From positions 10,480 to 74,479 of the forward strand of contig DYBN01000059.1 of NCBI GenBank assembly GCA_019418605.1: a stretch of 64,000 bases of DNA. Direction: 5' to 3'. This document shows, one piece after another, positions 35,432-44,668 of the stretch; within the stretch, counting starts at the first letter, position 1; every line of letters starts with the position of its first letter. Source of the DNA: Sutterella sp. Its GTDB lineage: Bacteria; Pseudomonadota; Gammaproteobacteria; Burkholderiales; Burkholderiaceae_F. The notes under the pieces were generated by a model, which did no database searches, was not told the DNA's origin, and saw only the letters and a list, made by a program, of their open reading frames with translations. Made by a program: the position numbers and the translations under genes.

Positions 35432-36907
35432 CTACCACGCCTCGCGCGCAGACAAGGCCGGAAGCACGTGCGAGAGCGAGACGCTCTCGTTTGCCGTGAG
35501 GCTCTTTTCGATGTGCTCGAGCTGCGTTAAAAGCGCCGCTCCCCGCGCCATCTGCTGCAGGAGGCGGTCTTCGCGGGCAAAAAGGGAGGCTTCAATTGAA
35601 GAAAGGCGCTCTTCGATTTTCTCGACGTGCTCGACGTGCTCGTTCGTGACGCTTGCGGCGGCGCTTGAGGCAAGCGCCGTTTTGACATCCAGGGCAAGCG
35701 CGTGCACGGCGGAAGCGAGCATCTCGTAGGCCGCGGCCTCCACGTAGATGTTGACGAGGTCGTTGGCCACGCCCCGGTAGCGCGAGACGGCCGCAAGGTT
35801 CAACACCCGCATTAAAGGCACGCCCGAGCTCGCGCCCAACAGAAGGAGCTCTTCATCTGTCACAAGCGACGCATTGCGCGCTTCAAGCGCATCGGCGTAG
35901 TGGCCTGCGGCCTCCTTGAGTTTGTCCACGAGGCTCATCTCAGACACCTTCTTGCGCGAGAGCGCAAGGCACTTCTTTTCCTCATCGCACGAGAGGATCT
36001 CAAGGCCCGCGTCGTCTCTCACCTCTCCAAAAAGCATCGGCAGCAGGTCGGCTCCGGCGTAGTGCTCGGCCCTGATGACGGCATCCTCCCCGTCGCCCTC
36101 CTTTTTAAAGACGGTCGTGCCCACAAGCGTCATCATGATTTCCTTTAATTCCCCTGCATCCATCCCGGTCTTTGCAAAGCGCCCGGAATTTAAAAGCGCC
36201 CAGGTGAGGTTGATTTCAGGCGCATCGATCACGTTGCCGCCCGCGTCCTTTCGGGTCGGCGCGCTTTCAATGGCGCGCGCTCCGTCGTCACGCACCGACT
36301 TGTCGGCTTCCGACTGATCTGCCACTTCGCCCGAGGAGCGAAGGCTGTTTTTGGCTTTGTGCAGAATCCCCTGCAGGTGGCCTGCCGCCCCCGTGTCTTC
36401 AAGCAGCGCCCGGGCAGCCTCGCAGGAGTCCGTGTAGCGGTTGGTGTAGCTGCGGATCAAATCTGCGTAGCGCCCCACCATTTCGTTTAAGTCCGGCGCC
36501 ATCGTCTGCAGCGCAAGCTGAAAGGCAAGCCCGGGCAGCGCCGTGCCCACGCTTTTAAGAAACGACACGAATTCGTCTCTTGACGGAATCGAAAAGGCCC
36601 CGAGAAAGACGTCAATGCCTCCGCACCCCGCCTTCAGGCTCGGGGGAGAGACGGAAAAAGGCACAAACTCCTTTCTCGGAGAGCGAAACACAAAGCCGCC
36701 GCCCGTGGCGACATTGAGCGCCCCAGCCTGCACGACACCTGCCTGCGTAACGTTTGCCATGGCGGCGGTCTCGTCAAAAAACTCCTCCACAAAGCCCGCC
36801 TGCGAGAGCACTGGAGTCGTTGAGAGCACCGCGGCCGCTGCGCACGCCGCAAGGCGCATGCGGGTTTTGGGAGCCTTCTGGCTCTTCTTGATTCTCTTTT
36901 CCTTCAT
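35432..36907 (-). CDS. traH: TraH, F-type conjugative pilus assembly protein
   Basis: Encodes 491 residues. A Sec signal ends near VLSQAG (residue 37). TraH hallmarks include TGGGFVFRSPRKEF, LKAGCGGIDVFLGAFS near residue 90 and ALQTMAPDLNEMV further on. The C-terminal region is a coiled coil (EHVEHVEKIEERLSSIEASL). TraH is a periplasmic/outer-membrane pilus assembly factor acting with TraF, TraU, TraW and TrbC. Sits between traF and traG as in F. Confidence 0.9.
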   Translation of the reverse strand: MKEKRIKKSQKAPKTRMRLAACAAAAVLSTTPVLSQAGFVEEFFDETAAMANVTQAGVVQAGALNVATGGGFVFRSPRKEFVPFSVSPPSLKAGCGGIDVFLGAFSIPSRDEFVSFLKSVGTALPGLAFQLALQTMAPDLNEMVGRYADLIRSYTNRYTDSCEAARALLEDTGAAGHLQGILHKAKNSLRSSGEVADQSEADKSVRDDGARAIESAPTRKDAGGNVIDAPEINLTWALLNSGRFAKTGMDAGELKEIMMTLVGTTVFKKEGDGEDAVIRAEHYAGADLLPMLFGEVRDDAGLEILSCDEEKKCLALSRKKVSEMSLVDKLKEAAGHYADALEARNASLVTDEELLLLGASSGVPLMRVLNLAAVSRYRGVANDLVNIYVEAAAYEMLASAVHALALDVKTALASSAAASVTNEHVEHVEKIEERLSSIEASLFAREDRLLQQMARGAALLTQLEHIEKSLTANESVSLSHVLPALSAREAW

Positions 36908-37032
36908 CTGGTTTGAATCCTTTTGCGTTTCGTTCTTTTTGTCGCGTTTTATTGTGATTTGTCGGCTTTTGACGTGTTTTTGCAGCGTTTCTCCTCGATC
37001 TTTACGCCCTGCGCCTTTCCCTTGAGGCCCAC

Positions 37033-38190
37033 CTACCGCACTGCAGGAGCCGCCTGCAGCGCCCGCTCAAAAGGCGTAAAGGGCAAGGGCGAAGGCGAAG
37101 GCTGCAGTCCCCATCCTTTGAGACTTTCATCAAAACCCGCCTCAACCCCCGCACGGCTCCCCGCCTCAAGCTGCGGGTGCAGTCCCGCAAAAGGCCTTGG
37201 CTCCGCGGCAAAACCCAAACCGGCCTCCCCTGCGCCCTGCGCCAGGGCCTGCATCCTCGCCTCCTCGTGGGCCTGCACAAGCCGCACCACGCGCCGGCCA
37301 AGTTCGGCGATGTCAACGACGCCCGTGGCCGCAAGCCGCGCCTCACGCAAATCCCGATCATCCTTGTGAACAAGCACCAAGGCCGGAAAAAGCGTCAAGC
37401 CTCCCGCAATGCGCCGCGACTGTCCAGCGTCAAGCCGCGCGCCCGGCATCAAGGGGTTCTCGGGCACGACGGAGACAAACAGCGTCTCAAAGCCGTGCCG
37501 GCTGCTGAAGTCTTGGGCCAATGGGAGCATCAGGCGCGTCAATTCCGAGTCGTCGCCAAAGAAAATGAAGCCCCACTCGGCATTGAGCGTGCTCAACGCT
37601 TCGGTGACGCGGCGGGCCGCAGCGCGCGAAAGTTCGGTCGAAGCAAAGTTCACCGTCGGGTGCTGCGCCGTCCAGTCGTACTGCGGCCGCTGCAGGAGCA
37701 CCTCGCGCCAGCTCTCGGCAAAGGCCCCGGCCTTTGCCATCAAAAAGGCGTTGGCTTCGAGATAGGCCGACATGTTCGCGGGCGTGGGGTTCATCACGGC
37801 GCGGGAGAGCCTGCTCTTGACTTCGTCTTGGAGCGCTTCGATCGTTGTGAGCGAGGCAAGGTCCTTCATCTTTTCTTCGCCCTTCCCGTCGTCCCCCTCA
37901 TCGTTCTTGCCTGCGGCTTTCCTTGCCGCCTCCTTTGACGCTTCGTTGTCGGGCCCGGCCGCTTTCCCGTTGTTCTTTCCTGCATTAGCTTCCGTCTTCT
38001 GCTCTTCATCCCCGCTGCCGTAAAAAAGAAACGGCCGCTCGGGATCGCGCCAGACGTCCTGCGACCAAAAGCCCCCGGCGGCAGAAGCAGGGGACGCAAA
38101 ATCAAGCGGCTGCGCGGCGGCAGCGGCCGCACTTGCCAAGGCCGCGGCCGCACACAAAAGAAAAGCGTGACCGTAAGGTTTGTTTGTCAT
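37033..38190 (-). CDS. traF: TraF, F-type pilus assembly protein with thioredoxin-like fold
   Basis: Encodes 385 residues from ATG 38190, chosen because it starts the signal peptide (ending near AAAAAQP); the frame is open upstream to 38502. After an Asp/Lys/Glu-rich linker comes the TraF region: WRDPERPFLFY near residue 45 and a thioredoxin-like segment FIFFGDDSELTRLMLPLAQD near residue 210 with MPGARLDAGQSRRIAGGLTLFPALVLV. There is no CXXC, as in F TraF, so a redox function is unlikely. Periplasmic partner of TraH. It follows traN by about 50 bases. Confidence 0.85.
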   Translation of the reverse strand: MTNKPYGHAFLLCAAAALASAAAAAAQPLDFASPASAAGGFWSQDVWRDPERPFLFYGSGDEEQKTEANAGKNNGKAAGPDNEASKEAARKAAGKNDEGDDGKGEEKMKDLASLTTIEALQDEVKSRLSRAVMNPTPANMSAYLEANAFLMAKAGAFAESWREVLLQRPQYDWTAQHPTVNFASTELSRAAARRVTEALSTLNAEWGFIFFGDDSELTRLMLPLAQDFSSRHGFETLFVSVVPENPLMPGARLDAGQSRRIAGGLTLFPALVLVHKDDRDLREARLAATGVVDIAELGRRVVRLVQAHEEARMQALAQGAGEAGLGFAAEPRPFAGLHPQLEAGSRAGVEAGFDESLKGWGLQPSPSPLPFTPFERALQAAPAVR

Positions 38191-38239
38191 CGGTGAATTT
38201 GCCGAAATTGTTGAATCCTGATGAAACGCGGCTCTTTCT

Positions 38240-40891
38240 TTAAAAGAGCCCCTGCGCGCGAACTTGCGTGCGGCTTTGAATGTTTCTGAGAAGGGCCTTT
38301 CTCTTTTCAACAAGCTCCCCATAGCCCGACAAAAGAAAGGCCATGCCGGCCGAAGACGAAAGAGACGCCCAAGCGCTTCCCCTGCAGCCGCCCGCCGTAG
38401 CGCACTTGCCCGTGATGGAGTCGACCGTGACGTACTGGTCTCCCCCGGAGGCGATTTCCTCCACCCTCTTGCGGCTTCGCGCAAGCACCGCTTCCTGATC
38501 AAAGGAAATCCCGTTTTTGGAGGCCTCGATCGCCACTTCGCTCACAATCGCCGAGAGGTCCATGCGTGAAAAATCAAGCGCCTGAAATTCGCTCAGTTGA
38601 AAACCCCGCGCAAGAGGCGCTTCGGGCGTCCCCCAGCCAAGGCCCAGCTGCTTTCTGCCTTCTTCCTGCACGATGCGCGCCAACTTCGAGTTAAAGCACA
38701 CCCAGGACTCTTTCTTTTCCAAGCACCCCGCGCCCGACTTCTTGTCGCAGTAGCTTCCGACGTAGTGGCAAAGGCCGCGCGACTCGCGCAGCACGTGCAT
38801 CCGATCGCTCTCGCTGCAGGAGAAGTAGTCGGAGGCCATCTCAAGCGCGACCGAGGCCATAAACGAGAGGGGAGAAAACTCAAGCACGAGTGACCCGCTT
38901 GTGCCCGTCGTCACCGACACGCCGTAGTAGGAAAATGACGGCGTATAGACGCCGCTCCCCGCAGTGCCGTAAAGCGCCGTCAAAAGGCCCGAGGTTGCCT
39001 CGTACTCCGACAAAATGTCGTAGACGTAGGGGCTGCCCACGTACTTGATGAGCTCAGTCCCCGCTTCGATCCCTATCATCGCGGCCACGCCAAAGGCTTC
39101 GTTGTTCATCGAAGAGGCCGTCTCGGCGTTTTCCGTGCGGCAGCACGAAAACCCCGCGGCCTTTACCGTGCACGCGCTTGCCGTGCCGCCAAAGAGGCTG
39201 TCAGTGCCCGCCTCCCCATAGACTCCCGCCTGACGGATGATTTCCATCAAGGCAATGCCCTCGAGAAACTCCGAGCCCGATCCGTTTTCCACGGCCCCCG
39301 GTGCGCAAAGGCCCGCGATGCAAAGCTCCTGATCGCACACCTCCCCCACTTCAACCTCTTCACTGCCCCCGCCGCAGACATAGGTGTCGGTGCGCATCGT
39401 GCACTCGCCCTTGTCGTTTTCAGACAAACACACGCTCCCGGTTTTGGTGCACGACGCGTCAGAGGCAAGCGCGCTGCAGTCGTCCTCCGTCACAGGCCTC
39501 TCGTCCCCGGAGCCGCACACATAGGTCGCCTCGCTCTTCCAACAGTCCTTGTAGACGGGCACGCCCGAGACGATCTTTGTTGCGGGGCCCTCAAGGCACG
39601 CCTCCTCGGTTTTGCGGCACACGGGGTTGGCTTCAAGCTCCGTGCAGGTCGAAACCTCAACGACGCCCGCGATGTCGCTTGATTCGCCGACGAGCTCGGA
39701 GTCGCCCGCGTCGACGTCTTCGGCCTTCGCACCGCACGCGTAGGTGAGGCGCCACTCAAGGCACCCCGCGTCGTCGGCCTTGCTGCAGACGCGCTCTTTT
39801 TCGACGCACGCCTCTTCTTTTTGCAGCGCCGCGCACGTGTTCTCAGGATTCGTCGTCGTGCACTGCATCACGCGCTCATACCCCCAGCAGGGCATGGTGT
39901 AGCCCTTGCCGTTGATGACGCGATAGATCGGATCGCGGTCCACGCACGTCTGCGAAATCTGCTTGCAGCTCGTGCCCTCGGTTTCAAGAGAGGCGCAGGC
40001 CGACGCGTCGGGCGTCGGCATCCCCACGTTCACCGTGCTGGAGTCTTCGATGTCGGCTGCGCCCGACTCGATCACCCCGTCGGGCAGCTCCCCTTTGCAG
40101 GAGACTTCGCCGCGCTTGATGGCGCACTCTGGATCAACGGCGGCGTCGCACACGGGGTCCGAAACGCTCGTGCAGCCCGCGTTGATCAACACCGAGCAGC
40201 CCTCGACGCGCCTGCCGCCGCACAGGTACGCGCGCGTGCACCCCGAGTCCGTACAGGCAATTTCGTCCTTGACGCACGCCGCATTGGCTTCAAGCGCAGC
40301 GCACGCCGACTCGTCGATTGTCTCTTCGACCGCCGTGGTCGTTCCCGTCCACTCGGCGTTAAACGGGGGCAGTTCAATTTTTTGCTCGCACGCCCAGTTT
40401 TCCTTTTCGCGCACGCACACGCTCTCGCCCGAGACGCCCGTGACAGTCTCGGCGCACGTGCTTGCGGTCTTCCTGCAGTGCGCAGCATTGATCCCTTGAG
40501 CCTCCTGATTGAGCGTCGCGCAGCCGTCAACCGTCGCGGCGTCTCCCTCTTCGCTCCCATTGCCCGCATCTACGGCCGCCAGACACGTGTAGGTCTCGCG
40601 CGTGGCCCAGCAGTCGCGCGTCACCGCCACGCCCTCCACATAGCGCGTGCCGCCGGCCTCCACGCACACCGAGTCCGTGACGATGCACCGCTCGCCTGTT
40701 TCGCGCACGAGAACGTCTCCAACGGCCAATCGTCCCTGCGGGCCTTGGCGGGCCGCAGGCGCCTCGCGGGCCTCGGCGGCCGTCCCTGTGTTGATCTGCA
40801 GAACGTCTTCAAACGCAGCCCCCGCGGGCTGCGCCGCTGCGGTCCAGAGGCAAAGAAAACCCCAAATGAGCCCCAGGCAACGTCTTCTCAT
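38240..40891 (-). CDS. traN: TraN, cysteine-rich outer-membrane mating-pair stabilisation protein
   Basis: Encodes 883 residues from ATG 40891, which begins a signal peptide (CLGLIWGFLCLWTAAAQPAGA); an ATG at 40975 would add 28 residues and overlap the preceding gene. It is strikingly rich in cysteine, with repeated C-x(3-5)-C modules over residues 100-560. The C-terminal end SCSESDRM... WVCFNSKLARIVQEEGRKQL then SEFQALDFSRMD is the conserved TraN terminus. In F, TraN recognises recipient outer-membrane proteins and fixes the mating pair. Its large module-rich N-terminal half probably sets recipient range. Preceded by a second Cys-rich gene. Confidence 0.85.
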   Translation of the reverse strand: MRRRCLGLIWGFLCLWTAAAQPAGAAFEDVLQINTGTAAEAREAPAARQGPQGRLAVGDVLVRETGERCIVTDSVCVEAGGTRYVEGVAVTRDCWATRETYTCLAAVDAGNGSEEGDAATVDGCATLNQEAQGINAAHCRKTASTCAETVTGVSGESVCVREKENWACEQKIELPPFNAEWTGTTTAVEETIDESACAALEANAACVKDEIACTDSGCTRAYLCGGRRVEGCSVLINAGCTSVSDPVCDAAVDPECAIKRGEVSCKGELPDGVIESGAADIEDSSTVNVGMPTPDASACASLETEGTSCKQISQTCVDRDPIYRVINGKGYTMPCWGYERVMQCTTTNPENTCAALQKEEACVEKERVCSKADDAGCLEWRLTYACGAKAEDVDAGDSELVGESSDIAGVVEVSTCTELEANPVCRKTEEACLEGPATKIVSGVPVYKDCWKSEATYVCGSGDERPVTEDDCSALASDASCTKTGSVCLSENDKGECTMRTDTYVCGGGSEEVEVGEVCDQELCIAGLCAPGAVENGSGSEFLEGIALMEIIRQAGVYGEAGTDSLFGGTASACTVKAAGFSCCRTENAETASSMNNEAFGVAAMIGIEAGTELIKYVGSPYVYDILSEYEATSGLLTALYGTAGSGVYTPSFSYYGVSVTTGTSGSLVLEFSPLSFMASVALEMASDYFSCSESDRMHVLRESRGLCHYVGSYCDKKSGAGCLEKKESWVCFNSKLARIVQEEGRKQLGLGWGTPEAPLARGFQLSEFQALDFSRMDLSAIVSEVAIEASKNGISFDQEAVLARSRKRVEEIASGGDQYVTVDSITGKCATAGGCRGSAWASLSSSAGMAFLLSGYGELVEKRKALLRNIQSRTQVRAQGLF

Positions 40892-40959
40892 CGCACCCGT
40901 CTTTTTGTACGTCACGCCTTGACCTTCCACCGTCGTCACCCCTTGAAACCCCGTCCGTA

Positions 40960-42348
40960 CTAAATCCCCGTGCATGTCTCGCTCCAGTACTCGGCTTCAT
41001 CAATCTTCATAAAGCGCACAAAGACAAGGCGCGCAAAGACTTCGCCGCTGTAGACGGCCGATGCGCCCGCGCCCGCAAAAACCGTCATGCGCACGGAGCT
41101 GATGCACTCGCGCCCGTTGCAGGAGGTGCTCCCCGAGAAGCGCGCCGAGCCGCCTGCAAGCGTCACCGGCAGGTCAAAGACCGCCTCGTTGGTCGCGACC
41201 GAAACTTCCGCAGGCCCGTGCGTGGTGCGGTTGGTGGAAATCGTGATCAAGGGGAGCACGCCGTCGGGGTTCTCACTGCAGACGGTGGACACCGTGAGCG
41301 TGTCGGCCCCGGGCACGGCGTCTTCCGTCAAAACCGCGTAGTCGGTGTTGCTCACCTGTGTTTGCGCCCCGATCGTGCAGGTGCCCGTGGGCTTGACGAC
41401 AAGCCTGCGGCTGCACTGGCGCTGCACCGTGCGGTAAAGGGGCGTGGCGCAGACCGCGAGGTGCTTTTGCTTTTCCTCTGCAGTGACGATGACGGGGCAG
41501 GTGTTTTTCTGCGCCTCCTTGACGCCCTCGTAGCAGGCAACGCGCGAGGTGGTCTCCTGCCGCACCACGACCGGGACCGAACAAGTGGCTGAAAACTCCT
41601 CTCGCTCGACAATGCGGCAGGCCCAGGCCGAAGACTCCTCCATGATCGACTCCCAGGCCGTCATGCAGGCGTGGGTGCTCGAGGTCCCTTCGATCCAGAC
41701 GCGCACATCGCACGTCTGCGTCGTGGAGGGCTTTGTGATCGTGCTCGTGTGCGGCCGGCAGCTTCCCGTCGACCCCGTGCCGTCGACGTCGATGATGTCG
41801 TCGGCGCTGCCCGCAACCTCGTCTCTTCCCGCAATCAGGTCTCCGGCAAGGTCAGGGTCAATCTCGGGCCGCTCCACGCTTGCACGGTCGACCACTTGCA
41901 CGGCAAGGCACGTGGGATCCGAGGCGCTCCAGCAGCGGTCGGCCTCGGTTCTTCCGGGCGCAAAAAGCACCCCCTGCCCGTTTTGCCGCAGGGATTCGAT
42001 GGCAGAGGTGCTTCCGATCGAGGACTCGATCACGTCCTTAATGTCGCCAGAAGCCTGCAGCGCCTTGTAGTCGGGCAAGGGCGTGCTGCGCGCGGCCTCC
42101 ACGGCCGCCTCGACCGCGGCGCTTGCGCGCTCTGCGCCAGCCCTTTCCTTTTCAATCTTCTTTCCCGAGGCCGCGCTCTGCACGTCCTGCGCGCTGCGAG
42201 CCTCGGCAACCCCCGGCACAAGATCAAAGCCCGCGGCAAAAACCAGAGCCGCCGCCCCCGGCAAAAGAAGGCCTGCGGCCAAACGCAGCGTCCCGCACAT
42301 CAAACCTTTTCCTGCCTGCCGCATCGCTTTGGACACCCTTTTTCTCAT
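40960..42348 (-). CDS. Cysteine-rich secreted protein of the conjugation operon (TraN-like)
   Basis: Encodes 462 residues from ATG 42348, which overlaps the trbC stop (ATGA) and has GGAGCGGG upstream, so it is translationally coupled. A signal sequence ends near VPGVAEA. Segments such as RCWSASDPTCLAVQVVD and TCDVRVWIEG, and many cysteines over residues 150-460, resemble the N-terminal half of long TraN proteins, but the TraN C-terminal signature is absent. It is not TraU, which is encoded elsewhere. It may be a separate subunit or the split-off N-terminal half of an ancestral TraN. Exported, probably disulfide-linked and part of the mating surface. Confidence 0.6.
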   Translation of the reverse strand: MRKRVSKAMRQAGKGLMCGTLRLAAGLLLPGAAALVFAAGFDLVPGVAEARSAQDVQSAASGKKIEKERAGAERASAAVEAAVEAARSTPLPDYKALQASGDIKDVIESSIGSTSAIESLRQNGQGVLFAPGRTEADRCWSASDPTCLAVQVVDRASVERPEIDPDLAGDLIAGRDEVAGSADDIIDVDGTGSTGSCRPHTSTITKPSTTQTCDVRVWIEGTSSTHACMTAWESIMEESSAWACRIVEREEFSATCSVPVVVRQETTSRVACYEGVKEAQKNTCPVIVTAEEKQKHLAVCATPLYRTVQRQCSRRLVVKPTGTCTIGAQTQVSNTDYAVLTEDAVPGADTLTVSTVCSENPDGVLPLITISTNRTTHGPAEVSVATNEAVFDLPVTLAGGSARFSGSTSCNGRECISSVRMTVFAGAGASAVYSGEVFARLVFVRFMKIDEAEYWSETCTGI

Positions 42349-43436
42349 CGCCCGCTCCCGGCCGCAAGGCACTTGGCGGGGATGCTCTCGCCGGCGGCAC
42401 GCGCGGCAAGGCAGTCAAGCGCTTGTGCGTCGCCCGTCTCGCCCAACTCAAGCGCGCGGGCCGCCATGCGCCGCAGCGCCCAGTCCAAATCCACCGCCCC
42501 GCGCACGATGTAGGTGCGCGGCTTTTCGTCTTTTCCTGCTGCGCACGCGCTCTTGCCCGTCGCTCTTTGCGTGGACGCTTTTCCTTGATCTTTTTTCTGC
42601 GCGTTTTTCTGCGCGTTTTTCCCTGCATCCGCAACGTCGCCCGCGTCCCCGTCTTCAGGCATCTGCACCACCACAACCGGCACGGCTTCAACCGCGTGCG
42701 TGCGGAAAAACACCGGGTCGATTTCAAAGCCCGTGCCGGCGCTTGCGGCAAGAGTCGACATCAGAGCCGCCTTGACGCCCGCGCGGTAGAGCTGTTTGCC
42801 CTCTGCAGGAAGCGCAAAGTAGGGCACCTGCGCAAAATCAACGGGCGAGGCCCCCTTCGAGTCCCCGTGCCTTTCGAGAGCTTCGACGGTCCTTCTCATG
42901 TCAAGCCCGCGCACGACAAGCCGCCCGCCCGTGCGCGCTGCGCGCGCGGCAAGGTCCTTCACGTAGTCTTCCGACAAGGATGCCGAAACCGCAACGGACA
43001 CCCGTGCGCGGCTTGCGTTCAAAGCCTCCGTGCCGGACTTGAAAGTCTCCGGAGCACCGGCTGCGTCAAGAGCGCCCGCCGCAGCGGGCATGCGGCCAAC
43101 AGACTCCCGCGCCCGGGCGACCGCCTCCTGCAGCTCGTGCGCGGTCATGGGCAAAAGTGCAGCACCCTCCTTCCTTTCCCCAAGCCCCGATGCCGCGGCC
43201 TCGGTCTGAGAAGCCACACCGCCTGCGAAAGCCCCCGTTCCGGCAACAGCCGCAGCAAGGCAAAGCGCTAGCCCCAGGGCCGAGGGAAGCGCCCTTTGCG
43301 CCGACTCTTTCTCCGGCTCTTTCGCCGGCTCTTTCGCGGCGAAAAGCCATTTTTTGCGCGCAAAACTTCTTTTCAAGGACAAAAAGTCCCCTTCCCCGCG
43401 GGCGCTGCGCCCGCGGGCGTGTGTCTGTGTGTGCAT
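42345..43436 (-). CDS. trbC: TrbC, F-type pilus assembly protein
   Basis: Encodes 363 residues from ATG 43436; the open frame continues upstream to 43805 without a better start. After a basic N terminus a membrane/signal segment (LGLALCLAAAVAGTGAFAGG) is followed by an Ala/Glu-rich stretch. The TrbC-type core runs from ARVSVAVSASLSEDYVKDLA (near residue 155) to RLVVRGLDMRRTVEAL and TGFEIDPVFFRTHAVEAVP, the thioredoxin-like pattern of F TrbC, which in many elements is fused to TraW. A Lys/Gln-rich insertion (QKNAQKKDQGKAS) precedes the C-terminal part. Periplasmic. Confidence 0.85.
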   Translation of the reverse strand: MHTQTHARGRSARGEGDFLSLKRSFARKKWLFAAKEPAKEPEKESAQRALPSALGLALCLAAAVAGTGAFAGGVASQTEAAASGLGERKEGAALLPMTAHELQEAVARARESVGRMPAAAGALDAAGAPETFKSGTEALNASRARVSVAVSASLSEDYVKDLAARAARTGGRLVVRGLDMRRTVEALERHGDSKGASPVDFAQVPYFALPAEGKQLYRAGVKAALMSTLAASAGTGFEIDPVFFRTHAVEAVPVVVVQMPEDGDAGDVADAGKNAQKNAQKKDQGKASTQRATGKSACAAGKDEKPRTYIVRGAVDLDWALRRMAARALELGETGDAQALDCLAARAAGESIPAKCLAAGSGR

Positions 43437-43542
43437 GGTTAAAAACCGATGGATCAGGTAAAAGACCGTGAAACTTGAAAAATGCAAAGAGGCTCTCGGG
43501 TGCTTGAAAGCCGCACCAGCGGCATTCAAGCGCCCTTTGGAG

Positions 43543-44667
43543 CTACAAAAGCGACTTCGACGCGCAACAGTCGCGCTTGCGCCAGAGCAGCACCGCTCCG
43601 TCTTCGCCCTCGACCGGAAAGGTCTTCCCCGCGCCCCACACCGCCGTGGGAGCCCCGAGCGGGTGGCAGCACGCCGTGCCCGAAGCCGTGGGCGTGGGGT
43701 AGACGAGCTGCGTGCGCCAGACGTCCTTTCGCGGGATGGGCTCAAAGTAGGGCCCGCACTGGCCCCGCTCGCCGTAGGCCGCCCACAAAAGCCCTTCGCG
43801 CGCAAGCTTCACGCTCATGCGCGCGGCAATGAGGTGCCAGGCCTGCAGAGGACTTGTCATGGAGGCCACCCACCCCGAGAGGGGATACAAAGACCCCTGG
43901 CAGCCGCTGCACCAGTAAAGCTCGGGGCGCGCTGACGAGACGGTTGCCGCCGCGCAATCCAACATGCAGGCGGCGGCCGCCACGGGGCTTGCAAAGAGGG
44001 CCGACTCCGGCGCAAGGATGAAGGCTGCAAGCGCGTCGTTCCAGATGGGATCGAGCTCCGTCATGTAGGCAAGGTCGTAGGCGGCCTGCTCAAGGCACGA
44101 GGTATCAAGAAGCACTTCGAGCACGAAGAGCCAGGGCGTGTGGTACCAGTGGGCCTGGTAAAAGGCGGTGTGCCGCGGCGACCCATCCATGCCGCCCGCA
44201 CCCCCCGCGTCAGACTGAAAGCCTCTTGAACTGCTTCGCCCGTGCGCGGGGGCGTGCAGCATCCCGGAGGCGTTACCCATCGACACGCCTCCGAGCGTCG
44301 GAAAGCAGTAGGGCTCGCGCACCACCTCCATCGTGCGCACGGGCTCCCAAAAGCTCATGTTGAAGCCCGGCTGCAGGATCGGTCCCTTTTGACAGGCGCA
44401 CACGGCCGGCGCATCGGTTTCGGGGTCGGAGACGCCCGCCGACGAGAGCCGCACCCCCGCCACCTTGATCGGCATCAGACACCCCCAGCAAACTTCGGTC
44501 ACGGGGTTTGGCATGCGGCCCGTGCAGGAGGCCTGCACGGCACCTGCAAACGAGGAAATCGCCGCAAGCGCTGCGAGCGCCGTCAAAAAGCCCCGGCAAA
44601 GAAGGAAGAGACGAGAGGAAAAAGCCGCCCCGAGAAAAGACCTGCAGAAGGTTTGAAACCGGCGCAT
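43543..44667 (-). CDS. traU: TraU, F-type pilus assembly/DNA transfer protein
   Basis: Encodes 374 residues from ATG 44667, which has GGAGGCTTGAG immediately upstream. A signal peptide ends near GAVQAS. TraU hallmarks are clear: CTGRMPNPVTEVCWGCLMPI at residue 45, ACQKGPILQPGFNMSFWEP, YCFPTLGG, and near the end RTQLVYPTPTASGTACCHPL. TraU is a periplasmic, cysteine-rich protein needed mainly for DNA transfer in F. The gene begins one base after the stop of the preceding gene, so they are coupled. Confidence 0.9.
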   Translation of the reverse strand: MRRFQTFCRSFLGAAFSSRLFLLCRGFLTALAALAAISSFAGAVQASCTGRMPNPVTEVCWGCLMPIKVAGVRLSSAGVSDPETDAPAVCACQKGPILQPGFNMSFWEPVRTMEVVREPYCFPTLGGVSMGNASGMLHAPAHGRSSSRGFQSDAGGAGGMDGSPRHTAFYQAHWYHTPWLFVLEVLLDTSCLEQAAYDLAYMTELDPIWNDALAAFILAPESALFASPVAAAACMLDCAAATVSSARPELYWCSGCQGSLYPLSGWVASMTSPLQAWHLIAARMSVKLAREGLLWAAYGERGQCGPYFEPIPRKDVWRTQLVYPTPTASGTACCHPLGAPTAVWGAGKTFPVEGEDGAVLLWRKRDCCASKSLL

Positions 44668-44668
44668 C

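Noticed and set aside
40960..42348. Calling this gene traU because it follows trbC
   Set aside because: The real TraU signatures (CTGRMPNPVTEVCWGC and others) are in 43543-44667; this gene is Cys-rich and TraN-like instead.
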